Notes under the pieces: generated by a model
What the model was told of the DNA's origin: nothing
What the model saw: the letters and a program-made list of their open reading frames with translations, nothing else
Databases searched by the model: none
Made by a program: the position numbers and the translations under genes
DNA from: Pseudorhizobium pelagicum
GTDB lineage: Bacteria; Pseudomonadota; Alphaproteobacteria; Rhizobiales; Rhizobiaceae
Length of the DNA stretch: 64,000 nt
Assembly (NCBI GenBank): GCA_000722615.1
Contig: JOKI01000009.1
Coordinates: 62,001 to 126,000 of the forward strand
Direction: 5' to 3'
Part shown: piece by piece, positions 1 through 8,855 of the stretch
Position numbering within the stretch: the stretch's first letter is position 1
How the letters are laid out: each line of letters opens with the position of its first letter

Positions 1-227
1 CATCTCGGTCGTCATTGGCCTCATGCCGTCTATGGCCAACCATACGAAAACACCTTTGCAGCCCGCTTAAACGGAAAGATTCAAATTTACTGAAATCCAT
101 TTTTTTTCCCGCGATGACACAGGCTGCGCACCGGCGGTCGCCGAAGAGTCTTCCAGCTCCGGGCGATCCCTAAACTTTTCATTAAATTTTAGGGCTCATG
201 AATCTCTTGGAAACAAGAGGTCTAGCG
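1..227. other. Left-edge non-coding stretch, possible divergent gene start
   Basis: No supported complete gene lies here. On the minus strand an ATG at 43, preceded by an AAGGTG-like sequence at proper spacing, could open a gene that runs off the left edge. Only about 14 codons are visible, too few to identify it. The rest is AT-richer sequence that probably holds the promoters for that putative gene and for the transglycosylase at 228. Confidence 0.25.
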
Positions 228-800
228 ATGCGTATTGCGTTCTCCATCGCGCTCCTGCTGCTGCTGTCAGCCTGCGCGTCCGCCCCGAGCCGGGTCACCA
301 ATGCCTGTGCGATCTTCGAGCAGCGCGACGGGCTGTTCAACAACTGGGCCCGCGATGCCAGGAAGGTCGAGCGGGAGTTCGGGGTGCCTGTCCCCATCCT
401 GATGGCCACGGTCTACACCGAATCCAGCTTCCGTGCCCGCGCCCGTCCGCCGCGCACCAAGCTGCTCGGGTTCATCCCCTGGAAGAGGCAGTCGACCGCC
501 TATGGCTATGCCCAGGCGCTGGACGGCACCTGGACTGAATACCAGCGCGCCACGGGACGCTGGTCGGCCCGCCGCAGCGACTTCGGCGACGCCATCCATT
601 TCATCGGCTGGTACCACAACCGCAGCCATGTCAGGAACGGCATCCCCCGCAACGACAGCTACAACCTCTATCTCGCCTACTACACCGGCCATGCGGGCTA
701 TTCGCGCGGCTCCTTCACCGCGACGGCCCGAAAAGGGGCGCAGCGCTCCGCCGGCATCGCCTCCAAGTACGAGGCGCAGCTGCGCTCCTGCGGCTACTGA
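228..800 (+). CDS. Lipoprotein with lytic transglycosylase (SLT-like) domain
   Basis: This is a 190-residue probable outer-membrane or periplasmic lipoprotein that would cleave peptidoglycan glycan strands. Residues 1-16 form a signal peptide ending in a lipobox (LLSAC), so the mature protein starts at Cys. The body carries lysozyme-like features: a TVYTESSF segment with the expected catalytic Glu, an AYGYAQALDGTW segment, and a late YLAYYTGHAGY segment like that of SLT-type enzymes. I start at 228 rather than the in-frame ATG at 198, because an ACAAGAGG ribosome site sits just upstream and the lipoprotein signal then begins at once. It stands alone; the next gene on the same strand begins about 150 bp later. 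The family call is from motifs; the exact peptidoglycan substrate is unknown. Confidence 0.8.
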   Translation: MRIAFSIALLLLLSACASAPSRVTNACAIFEQRDGLFNNWARDARKVEREFGVPVPILMATVYTESSFRARARPPRTKLLGFIPWKRQSTAYGYAQALDGTWTEYQRATGRWSARRSDFGDAIHFIGWYHNRSHVRNGIPRNDSYNLYLAYYTGHAGYSRGSFTATARKGAQRSAGIASKYEAQLRSCGY

Positions 801-951
801 TCCGGGAAAACGCCGGCGCCGGCGGCGGTGCGTCAGCCCTGCCCCGTCCCGGCATTGCCGATGAGGCGTCATGTCGCGCCTGTCTGCCATCTGAGCGTCA
901 TGAACCTGTGGCTTGACACGCCTAGGGTCCTGCAACTGGCGGAGATTCTCG

Positions 952-2478
952 ATGATGCAGAACGACATGGACGTGAAGGACGTTGACACTTCCTGGTCAG
1001 CAGTCTTGTTCAAGGACCTGATGGCTGTCCGGGTCCAGGTGGTCGCGGATGCCGCCGACCTGTTGCTGGAACTGGGCGGCACCGACGGCTTCGAAGACAG
1101 CGATCGCATCCGGCTCGAAAACCTGTGTCATTATCTGGCCCTGCGACGGCACGACCTGCGCCCGCTCCAGCGCCAGCTGATGCAGCACGGGCTGTCCTCT
1201 CTCGGCAGGCTGGAAGGTCGCGTCCTGCCGACCTTCGATGCGGTCCTTGGGGCACTGGCGGCAATCCAGGGCTCTCCCGCACCCTATCCCCCACCCACGG
1301 AACAAACGTTTTTCCGTGGCGAGTTCGCGCTCGCCGAAGAAACGGAAGCGCTTCTCGGCGGCGGACGGCCGAACCGGCGTGGCCGGATCATGGTGACGCT
1401 GCCCGAAGCCTCCGCCGACGATCCCGATTTCATCCTGGACCTCGCCCGCCGCGGCATGGACATTGCCCGCATCAACTGCGCCCATGACGACAAGTCGATC
1501 TGGGAGGACATGGCAAAGCATGTGCGGGCAGCGGGCAAGACGCTTGGCCGCCGGTTGACGATCCTGATGGATATCGCCGGCCCCAAGATCCGTACCGGCA
1601 ACGTGCTGACACCGCCCTCCACCAAGGCGCAGGTCGGCGATCACATCCGCCTGTGCGCCGGCGCTCTGCCGCGCGTCGATGACATCGCCCCCTTCTCCGC
1701 GGCTGTCTCCGTTCCGGAGATCGTCACGCGTCTGAAGATCGGCGACCGGATCCGCTACGACGACGGCAAGCTGGAGGGCATCGTCGAGGAAACGTCGCCC
1801 GAGGAAGCGCTGGTCCGCGTCACACGCACCAAGACCGGCGGCACGAAACTGAAGGTGGAAAAAGGCTTGAACCTTCCCGATACGGTGCTGGGCCTGTCGC
1901 CCCTGACCACCAAGGATCATGCCGATCTCGCGGTCGTTATGGATCATGCCGACATGCTGGGCTACTCCTTCGTCAGCCGCCCCGACGACATCGAATCGCT
2001 CGAAGGCACGCTTGCCGGCCTGCCGCCCCGCAACCGCCCACTGGGGCTGGTTGCCAAGATCGAGCAGCCCGAGGCCCTGGCGAACCTGCCGGCACTCATC
2101 GCCGTCGCCTTTCGCCACCGCCGGCCCTTCGGGGTGATGATCGCCCGCGGCGATCTGGCAGCCGAGATCGGGTTCGAGCGCTTGGCCGAAATGCAGGAGG
2201 AAATCCTCTGGCTCTGCGAAGCCGCCTCGGTGCCGACGATCTGGGCGACCCAGGTCCTGGAGGATCTGGTCAAGACCGGTATCCCGACCCGTGGCGAGAT
2301 GACCGATGCCGCGATGGCGGCGCGGGCCGAATGCGTGATGCTCAACAAGGGGGCCGCCGTCGCCGAGGCCGTCAATGTCCTCGATCACCTGATGTCGCGC
2401 ATGGACGAGCACATGACCAAGAAGACGCCGACGCTGCGGGCGCTGAAATCCTGGACCTATCCCGTTCCGGCAGTTTGA
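952..2478 (+). CDS. Atypical pyruvate-kinase-like protein
   Basis: This 508-residue protein carries the pyruvate kinase barrel. Residues from about 140 onward show GRIMVTLPEAS, an NCAHDD segment in place of the usual NFSHG, MDIAGPKIRTG, VAKIEQPEAL and MIARGDLAAEIGFERL, the last matching the MARGDLG signature. It departs from classical enzymes in two ways. About 130 N-terminal residues of unknown function precede the barrel. The protein ends soon after the barrel, so the C-terminal allosteric domain appears to be missing. ATG 952 is chosen because GGCGGAG lies just upstream; 955 is an equal alternative and 913 lacks a ribosome site. It may be a true pyruvate kinase variant or a related enzyme acting on another phosphorylated enol; sequence alone does not decide. 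Confidence 0.75.
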   Translation: MMQNDMDVKDVDTSWSAVLFKDLMAVRVQVVADAADLLLELGGTDGFEDSDRIRLENLCHYLALRRHDLRPLQRQLMQHGLSSLGRLEGRVLPTFDAVLGALAAIQGSPAPYPPPTEQTFFRGEFALAEETEALLGGGRPNRRGRIMVTLPEASADDPDFILDLARRGMDIARINCAHDDKSIWEDMAKHVRAAGKTLGRRLTILMDIAGPKIRTGNVLTPPSTKAQVGDHIRLCAGALPRVDDIAPFSAAVSVPEIVTRLKIGDRIRYDDGKLEGIVEETSPEEALVRVTRTKTGGTKLKVEKGLNLPDTVLGLSPLTTKDHADLAVVMDHADMLGYSFVSRPDDIESLEGTLAGLPPRNRPLGLVAKIEQPEALANLPALIAVAFRHRRPFGVMIARGDLAAEIGFERLAEMQEEILWLCEAASVPTIWATQVLEDLVKTGIPTRGEMTDAAMAARAECVMLNKGAAVAEAVNVLDHLMSRMDEHMTKKTPTLRALKSWTYPVPAV

Positions 2479-2499
2479 CCCTAAGGGATTCAGCTCCAG

Positions 2500-2526
2500 G
2501 TCGCCGGCAGAGGCCGGCGACATTCT
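2500..2526 (+). terminator. Probable intrinsic terminator after the pyruvate-kinase-like gene
   Basis: A perfect 9-bp inverted repeat GTCGCCGGC / GCCGGCGAC with loop AGAG lies 21 bp after the stop codon. It is followed by the moderately T-rich ATTCTTGATT. It sits between convergent genes. Confidence 0.55.
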
Positions 2527-2590
2527 TGATTGGCACGAAAGACTGCTTCAGCCTTGCCGCCGACGTAGCTCCGCCGACCGTCCGCGATGG

Positions 2591-3202
2591 TCACCGATAC
2601 TGGGCCAGAAACGTCTTGGCCGCCTGGATCTCGTTCGGGCGCAGTTCATGCCCGCCGGGATGCCATTCGAGATCGACGCTGTCTCCCTGCCGCCGGAAAT
2701 AGTCGGCGAGCTGGTTGGTGAGGTCGACCGGCGAGATCGGATCGCGCTCGCCGGCGGTGATCAGGATCCGGCTGCTGGCCTTTCCCGTCCTGTCGTTCGG
2801 CTCGAAGGGGATCAGCGGATGCATCAGCACCGCCGATTCAAACAGCCCCGGGTTCTCGATCAGGATGTTCGCCAGGATATTGGCGCCATTCGAAAATCCG
2901 ACGCCGATCACCGGCCCGGCCTGATGCCGTTCCCGATTGGCGGCGACGAACTCGCTCATGCGATGGGTCGCGCGGGCGAGATCCTCGCAGTCGTAGACCC
3001 CTTCCGCCTTGCGCCGGAAGAACCGCGCCGCGCCATGCTCCGAGATGTCGCCGCGCGGCGAGATCACAGTCGCGTTCGGCAGCAGGCAGCTGCCGAAATC
3101 GAAGAACTGGTTCTCGTCGCCGCCGGTCCCGTGGAAGACGAAGAGGATCGGCGCCCCGGCTTCGCCGGGCTTGGCACGATGAATGTAACTGTCGTAACTC
3201 AT
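2591..3202 (-). CDS. Alpha/beta hydrolase, carboxylesterase (MhqD-like)
   Basis: A 203-residue cytoplasmic hydrolase of the phospholipase/carboxylesterase family. The nucleophile elbow GFSNGAN, the acid in GERDPIS and the catalytic histidine in PGGHEL are all present, along with the oxyanion region FVFHGTGGD. AAGGAG precedes the ATG. It lies 27 bp downstream of a VOC ring-cleaving dioxygenase gene on the same strand. That pairing matches the mhqD/mhqO pattern in Firmicutes, where hydrolase and extradiol-type dioxygenase help detoxify quinones or hydroquinones. A role in that detoxification is inferred from context; no MhqR-type regulator is adjacent. Confidence 0.78.
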   Translation of the reverse strand: MSYDSYIHRAKPGEAGAPILFVFHGTGGDENQFFDFGSCLLPNATVISPRGDISEHGAARFFRRKAEGVYDCEDLARATHRMSEFVAANRERHQAGPVIGVGFSNGANILANILIENPGLFESAVLMHPLIPFEPNDRTGKASSRILITAGERDPISPVDLTNQLADYFRRQGDSVDLEWHPGGHELRPNEIQAAKTFLAQYR

Positions 3203-3229
3203 GACATACTCCTTCGAAGACCTAACGCC

Positions 3230-4162
3230 TCAGGCCTCCAGCGGTTCGAGATGCTGTTCGAGAGTGGACCGCAAATGTGCGTGCTGCTGCGGAAGCTTCA
3301 GGGCTTCGCCCAGATGCGCGGTATCCTCGTCGCGGTCGAACCCCGGCTCGTTGGTGGCGATTTCGAACAACACGCCGCCCGGGGTCCGGAAGTAGATCGC
3401 CCAGAAATAGTCGCGGTCGATGACCGGCGTCACCTGGTAGCCCGTGTCCATCAGGGCCTTGCGGACCTCCAGCTGCTTTTCCCGGTTCTCGACGGCAAAG
3501 GCGATGTGGTGGACGGAGCCTGCCCCAAGCCGGGCGTCGCTGATGTTCGGCATGGTCTCGATGTCGATGACGTCGGCGCCATTGCCGCCCGGAACGCCAA
3601 GCCGCAGCACGCCGTCGCGGCTGTCCATCTGCTGGTAGCCCATGTACTTCAGGAGCTCGGCCGTCGCACCCTCGTCGCGCAGCCGAAGCGAGGCGGAATG
3701 GAAGCCGCGGATCGCATGGTCCTCGCCGACGCCATTGCCGATCCAGGGGGCGCGCGCATCATCCTTCACCTCGACGAGCGCAAAGCCGTCGCCATCGGGG
3801 CCTGCGAAATGCAGGCGGTTCTCGCCAAACGCGGTCTCGGTCTTCAGCCCTTCGGCGCCGGCAGCGGTCAGCCGTTCGGTCCAGTAGCCGAACGAGCCTT
3901 CCGGGACGGAGAAGAGGGTCGTGCCCACCTCACCCGCACCAGGCCGGCCGCGGGCAATATGCGGAAACGGAAAATAGGTCATCACCGAACCGGGCGTCCC
4001 GACTTCGTCCCCATAGTAGAGATGGTAGACATCGGGAGCGTCGAAATTGACGGTCTTCTTCACCCGGCGAAGGCCGAGAGTATCGGTGAAGAACTTGTTG
4101 TTGGTCCGGGCGCTCGCGGCCATCGACGTGACGTGATGCAGCCCCTTGATCTGGTCGATCAT
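3230..4162 (-). CDS. VOC-family ring-cleaving dioxygenase (MhqO-like)
   Basis: This 310-residue protein has two vicinal-oxygen-chelate modules, an N-terminal one starting IKGLHHVTSMA and a C-terminal one containing VHHIAFAV. Both carry the metal-ligand histidine pattern, and an FEIATNEPGF segment near the end supplies the ligand Glu. This is the layout of the MhqO/LinE-like putative ring-cleaving dioxygenases that act on hydroquinones. It is the first gene of a two-gene operon with the downstream hydrolase. The 132 bp upstream, between it and ung, presumably hold the promoter. Substrate is inferred from family only. Confidence 0.8.
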   Translation of the reverse strand: MIDQIKGLHHVTSMAASARTNNKFFTDTLGLRRVKKTVNFDAPDVYHLYYGDEVGTPGSVMTYFPFPHIARGRPGAGEVGTTLFSVPEGSFGYWTERLTAAGAEGLKTETAFGENRLHFAGPDGDGFALVEVKDDARAPWIGNGVGEDHAIRGFHSASLRLRDEGATAELLKYMGYQQMDSRDGVLRLGVPGGNGADVIDIETMPNISDARLGAGSVHHIAFAVENREKQLEVRKALMDTGYQVTPVIDRDYFWAIYFRTPGGVLFEIATNEPGFDRDEDTAHLGEALKLPQQHAHLRSTLEQHLEPLEA

Positions 4163-4294
4163 CTGAAACCCTTTCTGGCTCTATGAGCCTGTTCTGGGAT
4201 CATAATTGGCGAGTGCCGCGTCTTTTGCATAGGGAAGCACACCCGAACGCATCGTTCACCATTTGAAGACTTAACCCTCGGCAGCGTTCAACGA

Positions 4295-4984
4295 TCATGT
4301 CTGCGGCGGCAGTTCCCAGTCGATCGGCTCCTTCCCCCTGGAAACCAGAAAGGCATTGGTCTGCGAAAAAGGCCTGGAGCCGAAGAAGCCATTGTGCGCC
4401 GAGAGCGGTGAAGGGTGCGGGCTTTTGAGCACAAGATGGCGCGTCTGGTCGACGAAGGATGCCTTCTTCTGCGCATAGGAGCCCCACAGCAGGAAGACGA
4501 CGCCATCGCACTCCTCGTTGACGGCGCGGATCACCGCATCGGTGAACCTCTCCCAGCCCTTTCCCTGGTGGGAGGCCGCGCGTGCCTCCTCCACCGTCAG
4601 CACGCTGTTGAGGAGCAGCACGCCCTGCCGCGCCCAATGCTCCAGAAAACCGTGGCGGGCCGGCGCGATGCCGAGGTCGCTCTGCAGCTCCTTGTAGATG
4701 TTGACGAGCGACGGCGGAATGCGCACGCCGGGCTGCACGGAAAAGCAGAGGCCATGTGCCTGCCCGAGACCGTGGTAGGGATCCTGCCCGAGGATGACGA
4801 CCTTGACCTCATCAAGCGGTGTGAGATCCAGCGCCCGGAAGTATTCGCCGCCCTTGGGGAAGATGCGCTTGCCGGCGCTCTTCTCCTCCATCAGGAAGCG
4901 GCGCAGGTCGCTCATGTACGAATTGGCGAACTCGCCCGCCAGCGCCTCCCGCCAGCTCTCCTCCAGCTTCACGCCCTCGACCAT
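4295..4984 (-). CDS. ung: Uracil-DNA glycosylase
   Basis: Family 1 UDG, 229 residues, which removes uracil from DNA to start base-excision repair. The water-activating motif GQDPYHG (catalytic Asp68), the LLLNSVLTV strand, the [10 protein letters not shown] segment and the [13 protein letters not shown] leucine-loop motif are all intact. I start at ATG 4984, with GGGGACGGGTG upstream. A longer open frame to 5101 would overlap the upstream VOC gene and add non-homologous sequence. The VOC gene ends 10 bp upstream, so the two are probably co-transcribed. Confidence 0.95.
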   Translation of the reverse strand: MVEGVKLEESWREALAGEFANSYMSDLRRFLMEEKSAGKRIFPKGGEYFRALDLTPLDEVKVVILGQDPYHGLGQAHGLCFSVQPGVRIPPSLVNIYKELQSDLGIAPARHGFLEHWARQGVLLLNSVLTVEEARAASHQGKGWERFTDAVIRAVNEECDGVVFLLWGSYAQKKASFVDQTRHLVLKSPHPSPLSAHNGFFGSRPFSQTNAFLVSRGKEPIDWELPPQT

Positions 4985-4994
4985 CACCCGTCCC

Positions 4995-5390
4995 CTATTT
5001 GAAGCGCCCGCCGCGTTCCAGCACCTCGATCTTGTAGCCGTCCGGATCGGTGGCGAAGAAGAAACGGGCGAACGGCTTGCCGTCATGCGGCATCTCGACA
5101 AGCTTGCCGACGGTCAGGCCAAGGTCCGTGAAGCGCCGGTGCTCCGCCGCGGCATCCTCCACCGAGACCGCCAGATGGCCATAGCCGTCGCCGAGATCGT
5201 AGGGCGTGTCCCGCCCGGCATTCACCGTCAGCTCGAGCTCGAAGTCTGTCTCCGGGTTGGCGAGGTAGATCAGCGTGAAGCCGTCGAAAGGGACGCGCTC
5301 GGCAACTGCAAGCCCGAAGGCCTTCTGGTAGAAATCGAGTGAGCGCTGCTCGTCGAGCACCCGGATCATCGAATGGATCAGCTTCGCCAC
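4995..5390 (-). CDS. VOC-family protein, lactoylglutathione-lyase-like
   Basis: A 131-residue single-module VOC protein close to glyoxalase [26 protein letters not shown] at the N terminus (ligand His), FELELT (ligand Glu), [11 protein letters not shown] (second His) and [10 protein letters not shown] (second Glu). It probably isomerises a glutathione hemithioacetal of methylglyoxal or acts on a related substrate. GTG at 5390 is chosen because AAGGAG lies seven bases upstream and the protein then begins at the usual family start. The ATG at 5432 lacks such a site. It leads the operon with ung. Confidence 0.82.
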   Translation of the reverse strand: MAKLIHSMIRVLDEQRSLDFYQKAFGLAVAERVPFDGFTLIYLANPETDFELELTVNAGRDTPYDLGDGYGHLAVSVEDAAAEHRRFTDLGLTVGKLVEMPHDGKPFARFFFATDPDGYKIEVLERGGRFK

Positions 5391-5601
5391 GGAGAACTCC
5401 TTCTTTGGAAAATTTCCCCTATTTATCGGCAATGTCGAAGCGATTGCCAGTACCAGCCGTGGAGATCGGGTACGCTATTCACATCCGGCTGCGTCCGTCG
5501 CACGATTGAATTCCAGGCGGCAGGTGATCATATGGCTGCGAGATCTGCAGCCGCCGCCGAAAAATCGTCGGCCGCACCCCAGCCCTGTCCGGAAGGTTTC
5601 C

Positions 5602-5964
5602 ATGCGCGTCGTCTATCTCGGTCTCGGCTGGCTGCTTGTCACCATCGGCGTCATCGGCGCCTTTCTGCCGGTGCTCCCGACGACCCCCTTCCTGATCCTG
5701 GCGGTCGCCTGCTTTGCCCGCTCCTCGCCGCGTCTGGAGGCCTGGCTGCTGGATCATCCGAAATTCGGCAGGCCGCTTCGCGACTGGCGGGAAAAGGGTG
5801 CCGTACCGCGCAAAGCAAAGATTGCCGCCGTCACGATGATGACGGCAAGCTACGCGATCTTCTGGTTCGGAAGCTCGCCGCCCTTCTGGCGGGCTGTGCT
5901 TGTGGCGGCCATCATGATCGCTCCGGCGATCTTCGTCGTCACCCGGCCCGAACCCGGCGCCTGA
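5602..5964 (+). CDS. YbaN/DUF454 family inner-membrane protein
   Basis: A 120-residue membrane protein with the YbaN signature LGAxxPVLPTTPF (here GAFLPVLPTTPFLILA), a basic segment with LDHPKFGRPLRDWRE, and further hydrophobic helices near the C terminus. ATG 5602 follows GGAAGG; an in-frame ATG at 5506 lacks a ribosome site. Function of the family is not established, though it recurs beside haem and iron genes. Here it converges on hmuV with 7 bp between the stops. Confidence 0.8.
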   Translation: MRVVYLGLGWLLVTIGVIGAFLPVLPTTPFLILAVACFARSSPRLEAWLLDHPKFGRPLRDWREKGAVPRKAKIAAVTMMTASYAIFWFGSSPPFWRAVLVAAIMIAPAIFVVTRPEPGA

Positions 5965-5971
5965 TCACACA

Positions 5972-6754
5972 TCACCGATGCCGCGACTGCGGCAGGACGA
6001 AGGGAATATGCGCGGCCGGCAGTCGCCCGACAGCCCCGGCGATGCCGTAGACGCTGCCGATCGTCCGATCGTTGACCGTTTCCATGGAGGCGCCCTCGTC
6101 CACCACCCTGCCCTGGTCGAGCACCACCAGATGATCGGCGAATTCCGCAGCAAGGTTGAGGTCGTGGAGGATCGCCAGCACGATGCCGCCGGCAGCGGCG
6201 AAATCGCGGGCGATCTCCAGCACCGAGATCTGATGCCCGAGATCAAGGCTGGCGGTCGGCTCGTCGAGGAAGAGCGCCCGCGGTATGCCATCGACGACGG
6301 CGGCCGGCACCTGCGCCAGCGCCCGGGCGAACTGCACCCGCTGCTGCTCACCGCCCGAGAGCGACGGATAGGGACGCGCTTCGAAGCCGCGCAGTCCGAC
6401 GCGCGTCAGCGCCTTGCGCGCCTGTTCCGTCGGCTGCAGCGCTCCCTGCGCCACCGCCCCCATGCGCACGATCTCCAGCGCCGTGAAGGGAAAGGACAGC
6501 TGCACCGCCTGCGGCAGCACGGCCCGGCGCCGTGCCAGTTCGGCCGGCGGATGCAGATGGGCTGCCGTGCCGAAATAGGAGACGCTGCCCTCGTCCGGTG
6601 CCATCTCGCCCGACAGCACCTTCATCAGCGTCGACTTGCCCGCGCCATTCGGGCCGATCACCACCGTGAAGCAGCCGGGATGGAGGTCGATGCCGACGTC
6701 ATCGAGCAGCTTGCGGCCCGATCGCGTGACGGTGATGTTGCCAGCCGAGATCAT
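5972..6754 (-). CDS. hmuV: Hemin ABC transporter ATP-binding protein HmuV
   Basis: A 260-residue ATPase that powers haem import across the inner membrane. It has Walker A GPNGAGKST (residues 34-42), the LSGGEQQRV signature, Walker B with LFLDEPTASLD, and an H-loop histidine in ILHDLN. The ATGA overlap with hmuU indicates translational coupling. The family is shared with other siderophore/haem ATPases, but the gene order T-U-V and divergence from a haem-degrading gene make haem the likely substrate. Confidence 0.93.
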   Translation of the reverse strand: MISAGNITVTRSGRKLLDDVGIDLHPGCFTVVIGPNGAGKSTLMKVLSGEMAPDEGSVSYFGTAAHLHPPAELARRRAVLPQAVQLSFPFTALEIVRMGAVAQGALQPTEQARKALTRVGLRGFEARPYPSLSGGEQQRVQFARALAQVPAAVVDGIPRALFLDEPTASLDLGHQISVLEIARDFAAAGGIVLAILHDLNLAAEFADHLVVLDQGRVVDEGASMETVNDRTIGSVYGIAGAVGRLPAAHIPFVLPQSRHR

Positions 6755-7839
6755 GGCATGTCCCTCATGCGGATACCGCCCTTGCCGAGCAGCAGGAAGA
6801 GAAAGACCGGGGCGCCGAAGAGCGCCGTGATCACGCCGATCGGCAGCTCCGCCGGCGCCGCCACCGTGCGGGCGACACTGTCGGCGATCAGCAGCAGCGC
6901 TCCGCCGCCAAGCGCCGAGCCGAGCAGCAGGAAGCGGTGGGACGGGCCCATCACCAGGCGCAGCAGATGCGGCACGACGATGCCGACGAAGCCGATCGAG
7001 CCGGCGACCGCGACCGTCGAGCCGCAGGCGGCCGCGACCGCGATGATGACGATCTTCTTCAGCCGCTGCACCGGAATGCCCATGTGGAAGGCCGCCGCAT
7101 CGCCCAGCACCAGCGCGTCGAGCCCGCGCGCCACGAACGGGATGATGGCAATCACCACGGCCACGAAGGGCAGAATGGAAAGGACGCGCCCATAGGTGGC
7201 GCCGCCGAGCGACCCGAGGCTCCAGAAGGTGATGTCGCGCAGCTGCCGGTCGTCGGCCATGAAGATCAGCATCCCCATCAGGGCAGCGCTCAGCGCACCG
7301 ATGGCGATGCCCGAGAGGATCAGCGTTGTCGTCGAGGTCCGCCCATCCTGCGTGGCGATCAGATAAAGCACCCAGGTGTTCACCAGCGCGCCGCAGAAGG
7401 CCATCAGCGGCAGGAACTGGTTGCCGAAGAGAAGGGTGAGCGGCAGGAGAACCGTCGGGCCGAGCACGATCGCGACGACCGCCGCCAATGCCGCACCCGA
7501 TGTCACACCGACGATGCCGGGATCGGCCAGCGGGTTACGGAACAGGCCCTGCATCATGGCACCTGAGACGGCAAGTCCGGCCCCCACCAGAAGGCCGAGC
7601 GCCGTGCGCGGCAGGCGCACCGCCTCGAGCACGACCCGGTCCTGCGCCGCAAGACTGTCGCCATTGCCGGTCGCATAGGCCCAGAGTTCGGGGAGGCCCA
7701 CACCCGTCGGGCCGCTGCTGAGCGAGACGAGGCTGGCGACGACCACCAGCAGGACCAGGGCCACCAGGGCAACGATCCCCTGGAGCGAGCGGTCGCCTCC
7801 GGCCTTGTCGGCGCGCCAGGGCAAGGTCAGGGCTCTCAT
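6751..7839 (-). CDS. hmuU: Hemin ABC transporter permease HmuU
   Basis: A 362-residue FecCD-family permease with about ten hydrophobic helices. The PRTALGLLVGAGLAVSGAMMQGLFRNPLADPGIVGVTSGAA segment is the family hallmark, and a GFVGIVVPHLLRL segment follows later. It forms the membrane channel of the haem importer. It overlaps hmuT upstream and hmuV downstream by four bases each, so the three are translated as one coupled operon. Confidence 0.94.
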   Translation of the reverse strand: MRALTLPWRADKAGGDRSLQGIVALVALVLLVVVASLVSLSSGPTGVGLPELWAYATGNGDSLAAQDRVVLEAVRLPRTALGLLVGAGLAVSGAMMQGLFRNPLADPGIVGVTSGAALAAVVAIVLGPTVLLPLTLLFGNQFLPLMAFCGALVNTWVLYLIATQDGRTSTTTLILSGIAIGALSAALMGMLIFMADDRQLRDITFWSLGSLGGATYGRVLSILPFVAVVIAIIPFVARGLDALVLGDAAAFHMGIPVQRLKKIVIIAVAAACGSTVAVAGSIGFVGIVVPHLLRLVMGPSHRFLLLGSALGGGALLLIADSVARTVAAPAELPIGVITALFGAPVFLFLLLGKGGIRMRDMP

Positions 7840-8723
7840 CCGCCGAAGGCTCCGGAATAGAGCTGGCTTGCCAGCGCGCGGACTGCTTCCGGCGTACGCG
7901 GGCCGAAGCCGAGAAGGAACAACCCGTCCATGCTGATTAACGCCTGATTGGCCGCGGCCGGGCTCGTCTGAAGGGCCGGAACAGCAAAGACCTGCTCGGG
8001 CGTCAGCCTGTGATCGCCGCGCTCCATGGCAACGATCACGTCCGGCTTGGCCGCAATGACGGCTTCGTCGCTGAGCGGCTTGTAGCCGGAGATCTCGGGA
8101 GCGGCATTGATGCCGCCGGCCATTTCGATGATGGCGGCGGCTTCCGTGCCCGAACCGCTGGCCATGATCCGGCCGTTCGAGAGCGACAGCACGAACAGCA
8201 CCCGCTTCTTCGTGCCGTCGAATGCAGCGATCTCGTCCATCACGGCTTTCAGGTCCTCGCCCGTCTTCTCCGCCAACTCCGCCGATTCCTTGGCGAGGCC
8301 GACGGCGGATCCGACGTCGCGGATCTTCTGGAGGATGCCGTCAGCGGTCGCCGGTGTCGGCACCGTGACCATGGGGACGGCGCTGGCCCGAAGGATGTCG
8401 AGCACCGGCGGCGGGCCTGACCCTTCTTCGGCGAGGATCAGGTCCGGTTTCTGTGCTAGGATGCCCTCGGCTGACAGTGCCCGCATATAGCCGACATCCG
8501 GTTTGGAGGTGGCATCCGCCGGATAGAAGCTCGTCGAATCGACGGCGACGATCCGGTCCTGCGCACCGAGCGCATAGAGAATTTCGGTGATCGTGCCGCC
8601 GACCGAAACGATCCGCTGCGCCTCGGGATTGCCGGCATCCGAAGCCTGCGCGGGGACGACCCCGAGCCCCGTGACAACCAGGGAAGACGCGATGACGATG
8701 CGAGAGAAATACGATCTGAACAT
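7836..8723 (-). CDS. hmuT: Periplasmic hemin-binding protein HmuT
   Basis: A 295-residue periplasmic solute-binding protein of the BtuF/HmuT class. The first 27 residues form a signal peptide ending at AQASDA. The mature protein starts RIVSVGGTITEILYALGAQDRIVAVDSTSFYP, the typical haem-binding lobe with a Tyr that can ligate iron, and later has KPDVIVAMERGDHRL. It delivers haem to HmuUV. It is the first gene of hmuTUV; hmuS and a TonB-dependent receptor, often nearby in rhizobia, are absent from the window. Confidence 0.93.
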   Translation of the reverse strand: MFRSYFSRIVIASSLVVTGLGVVPAQASDAGNPEAQRIVSVGGTITEILYALGAQDRIVAVDSTSFYPADATSKPDVGYMRALSAEGILAQKPDLILAEEGSGPPPVLDILRASAVPMVTVPTPATADGILQKIRDVGSAVGLAKESAELAEKTGEDLKAVMDEIAAFDGTKKRVLFVLSLSNGRIMASGSGTEAAAIIEMAGGINAAPEISGYKPLSDEAVIAAKPDVIVAMERGDHRLTPEQVFAVPALQTSPAAANQALISMDGLFLLGFGPRTPEAVRALASQLYSGAFGG

Positions 8724-8760
8724 GAGGCCCCTACCAGTCTCCGCCTCAACCGGCGGCTAT

Positions 8761-8826
8761 AACTTGAGTTGACTAGACAAGTTTTTTCGGCTTTTCAAGA
8801 CAGGGGCCACTCGATATCTTGAGTGG
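8761..8826. promoter_or_regulatory. Inverted repeats in the hmuT/hmuQ divergent promoter region
   Basis: Two dyads lie in the 132-bp spacer between the divergent haem genes. The first is AACTTG / CAAGTT at 8761-8766 and 8778-8783. The second is a perfect CCACTC / GAGTGG at 8807-8812 and 8821-8826, flanking GATATCTT. Such sites could bind an iron- or haem-responsive repressor such as RirA or Irr, but neither matches their published consensus clearly, so the regulator is left open. Confidence 0.4.
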
Positions 8827-8855
8827 TAAGTGAAAGATTTGAGAGGGACCTGTAA

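Noticed and set aside
913..941. TTGACA at 913-918 as a promoter of the pyruvate-kinase-like gene
   Set aside because: No acceptable -10 box is seen 16-18 bases downstream, and the remaining leader would be very short.
2648..4186. A long open frame on the strand opposite the hydrolase and dioxygenase genes, and similar long antisense frames over hmuUV, treZ, ftsH and others
   Set aside because: These follow from high GC at third codon positions. They have no recognisable domains, unnatural composition and no ribosome sites, while the opposite strand has clear families.
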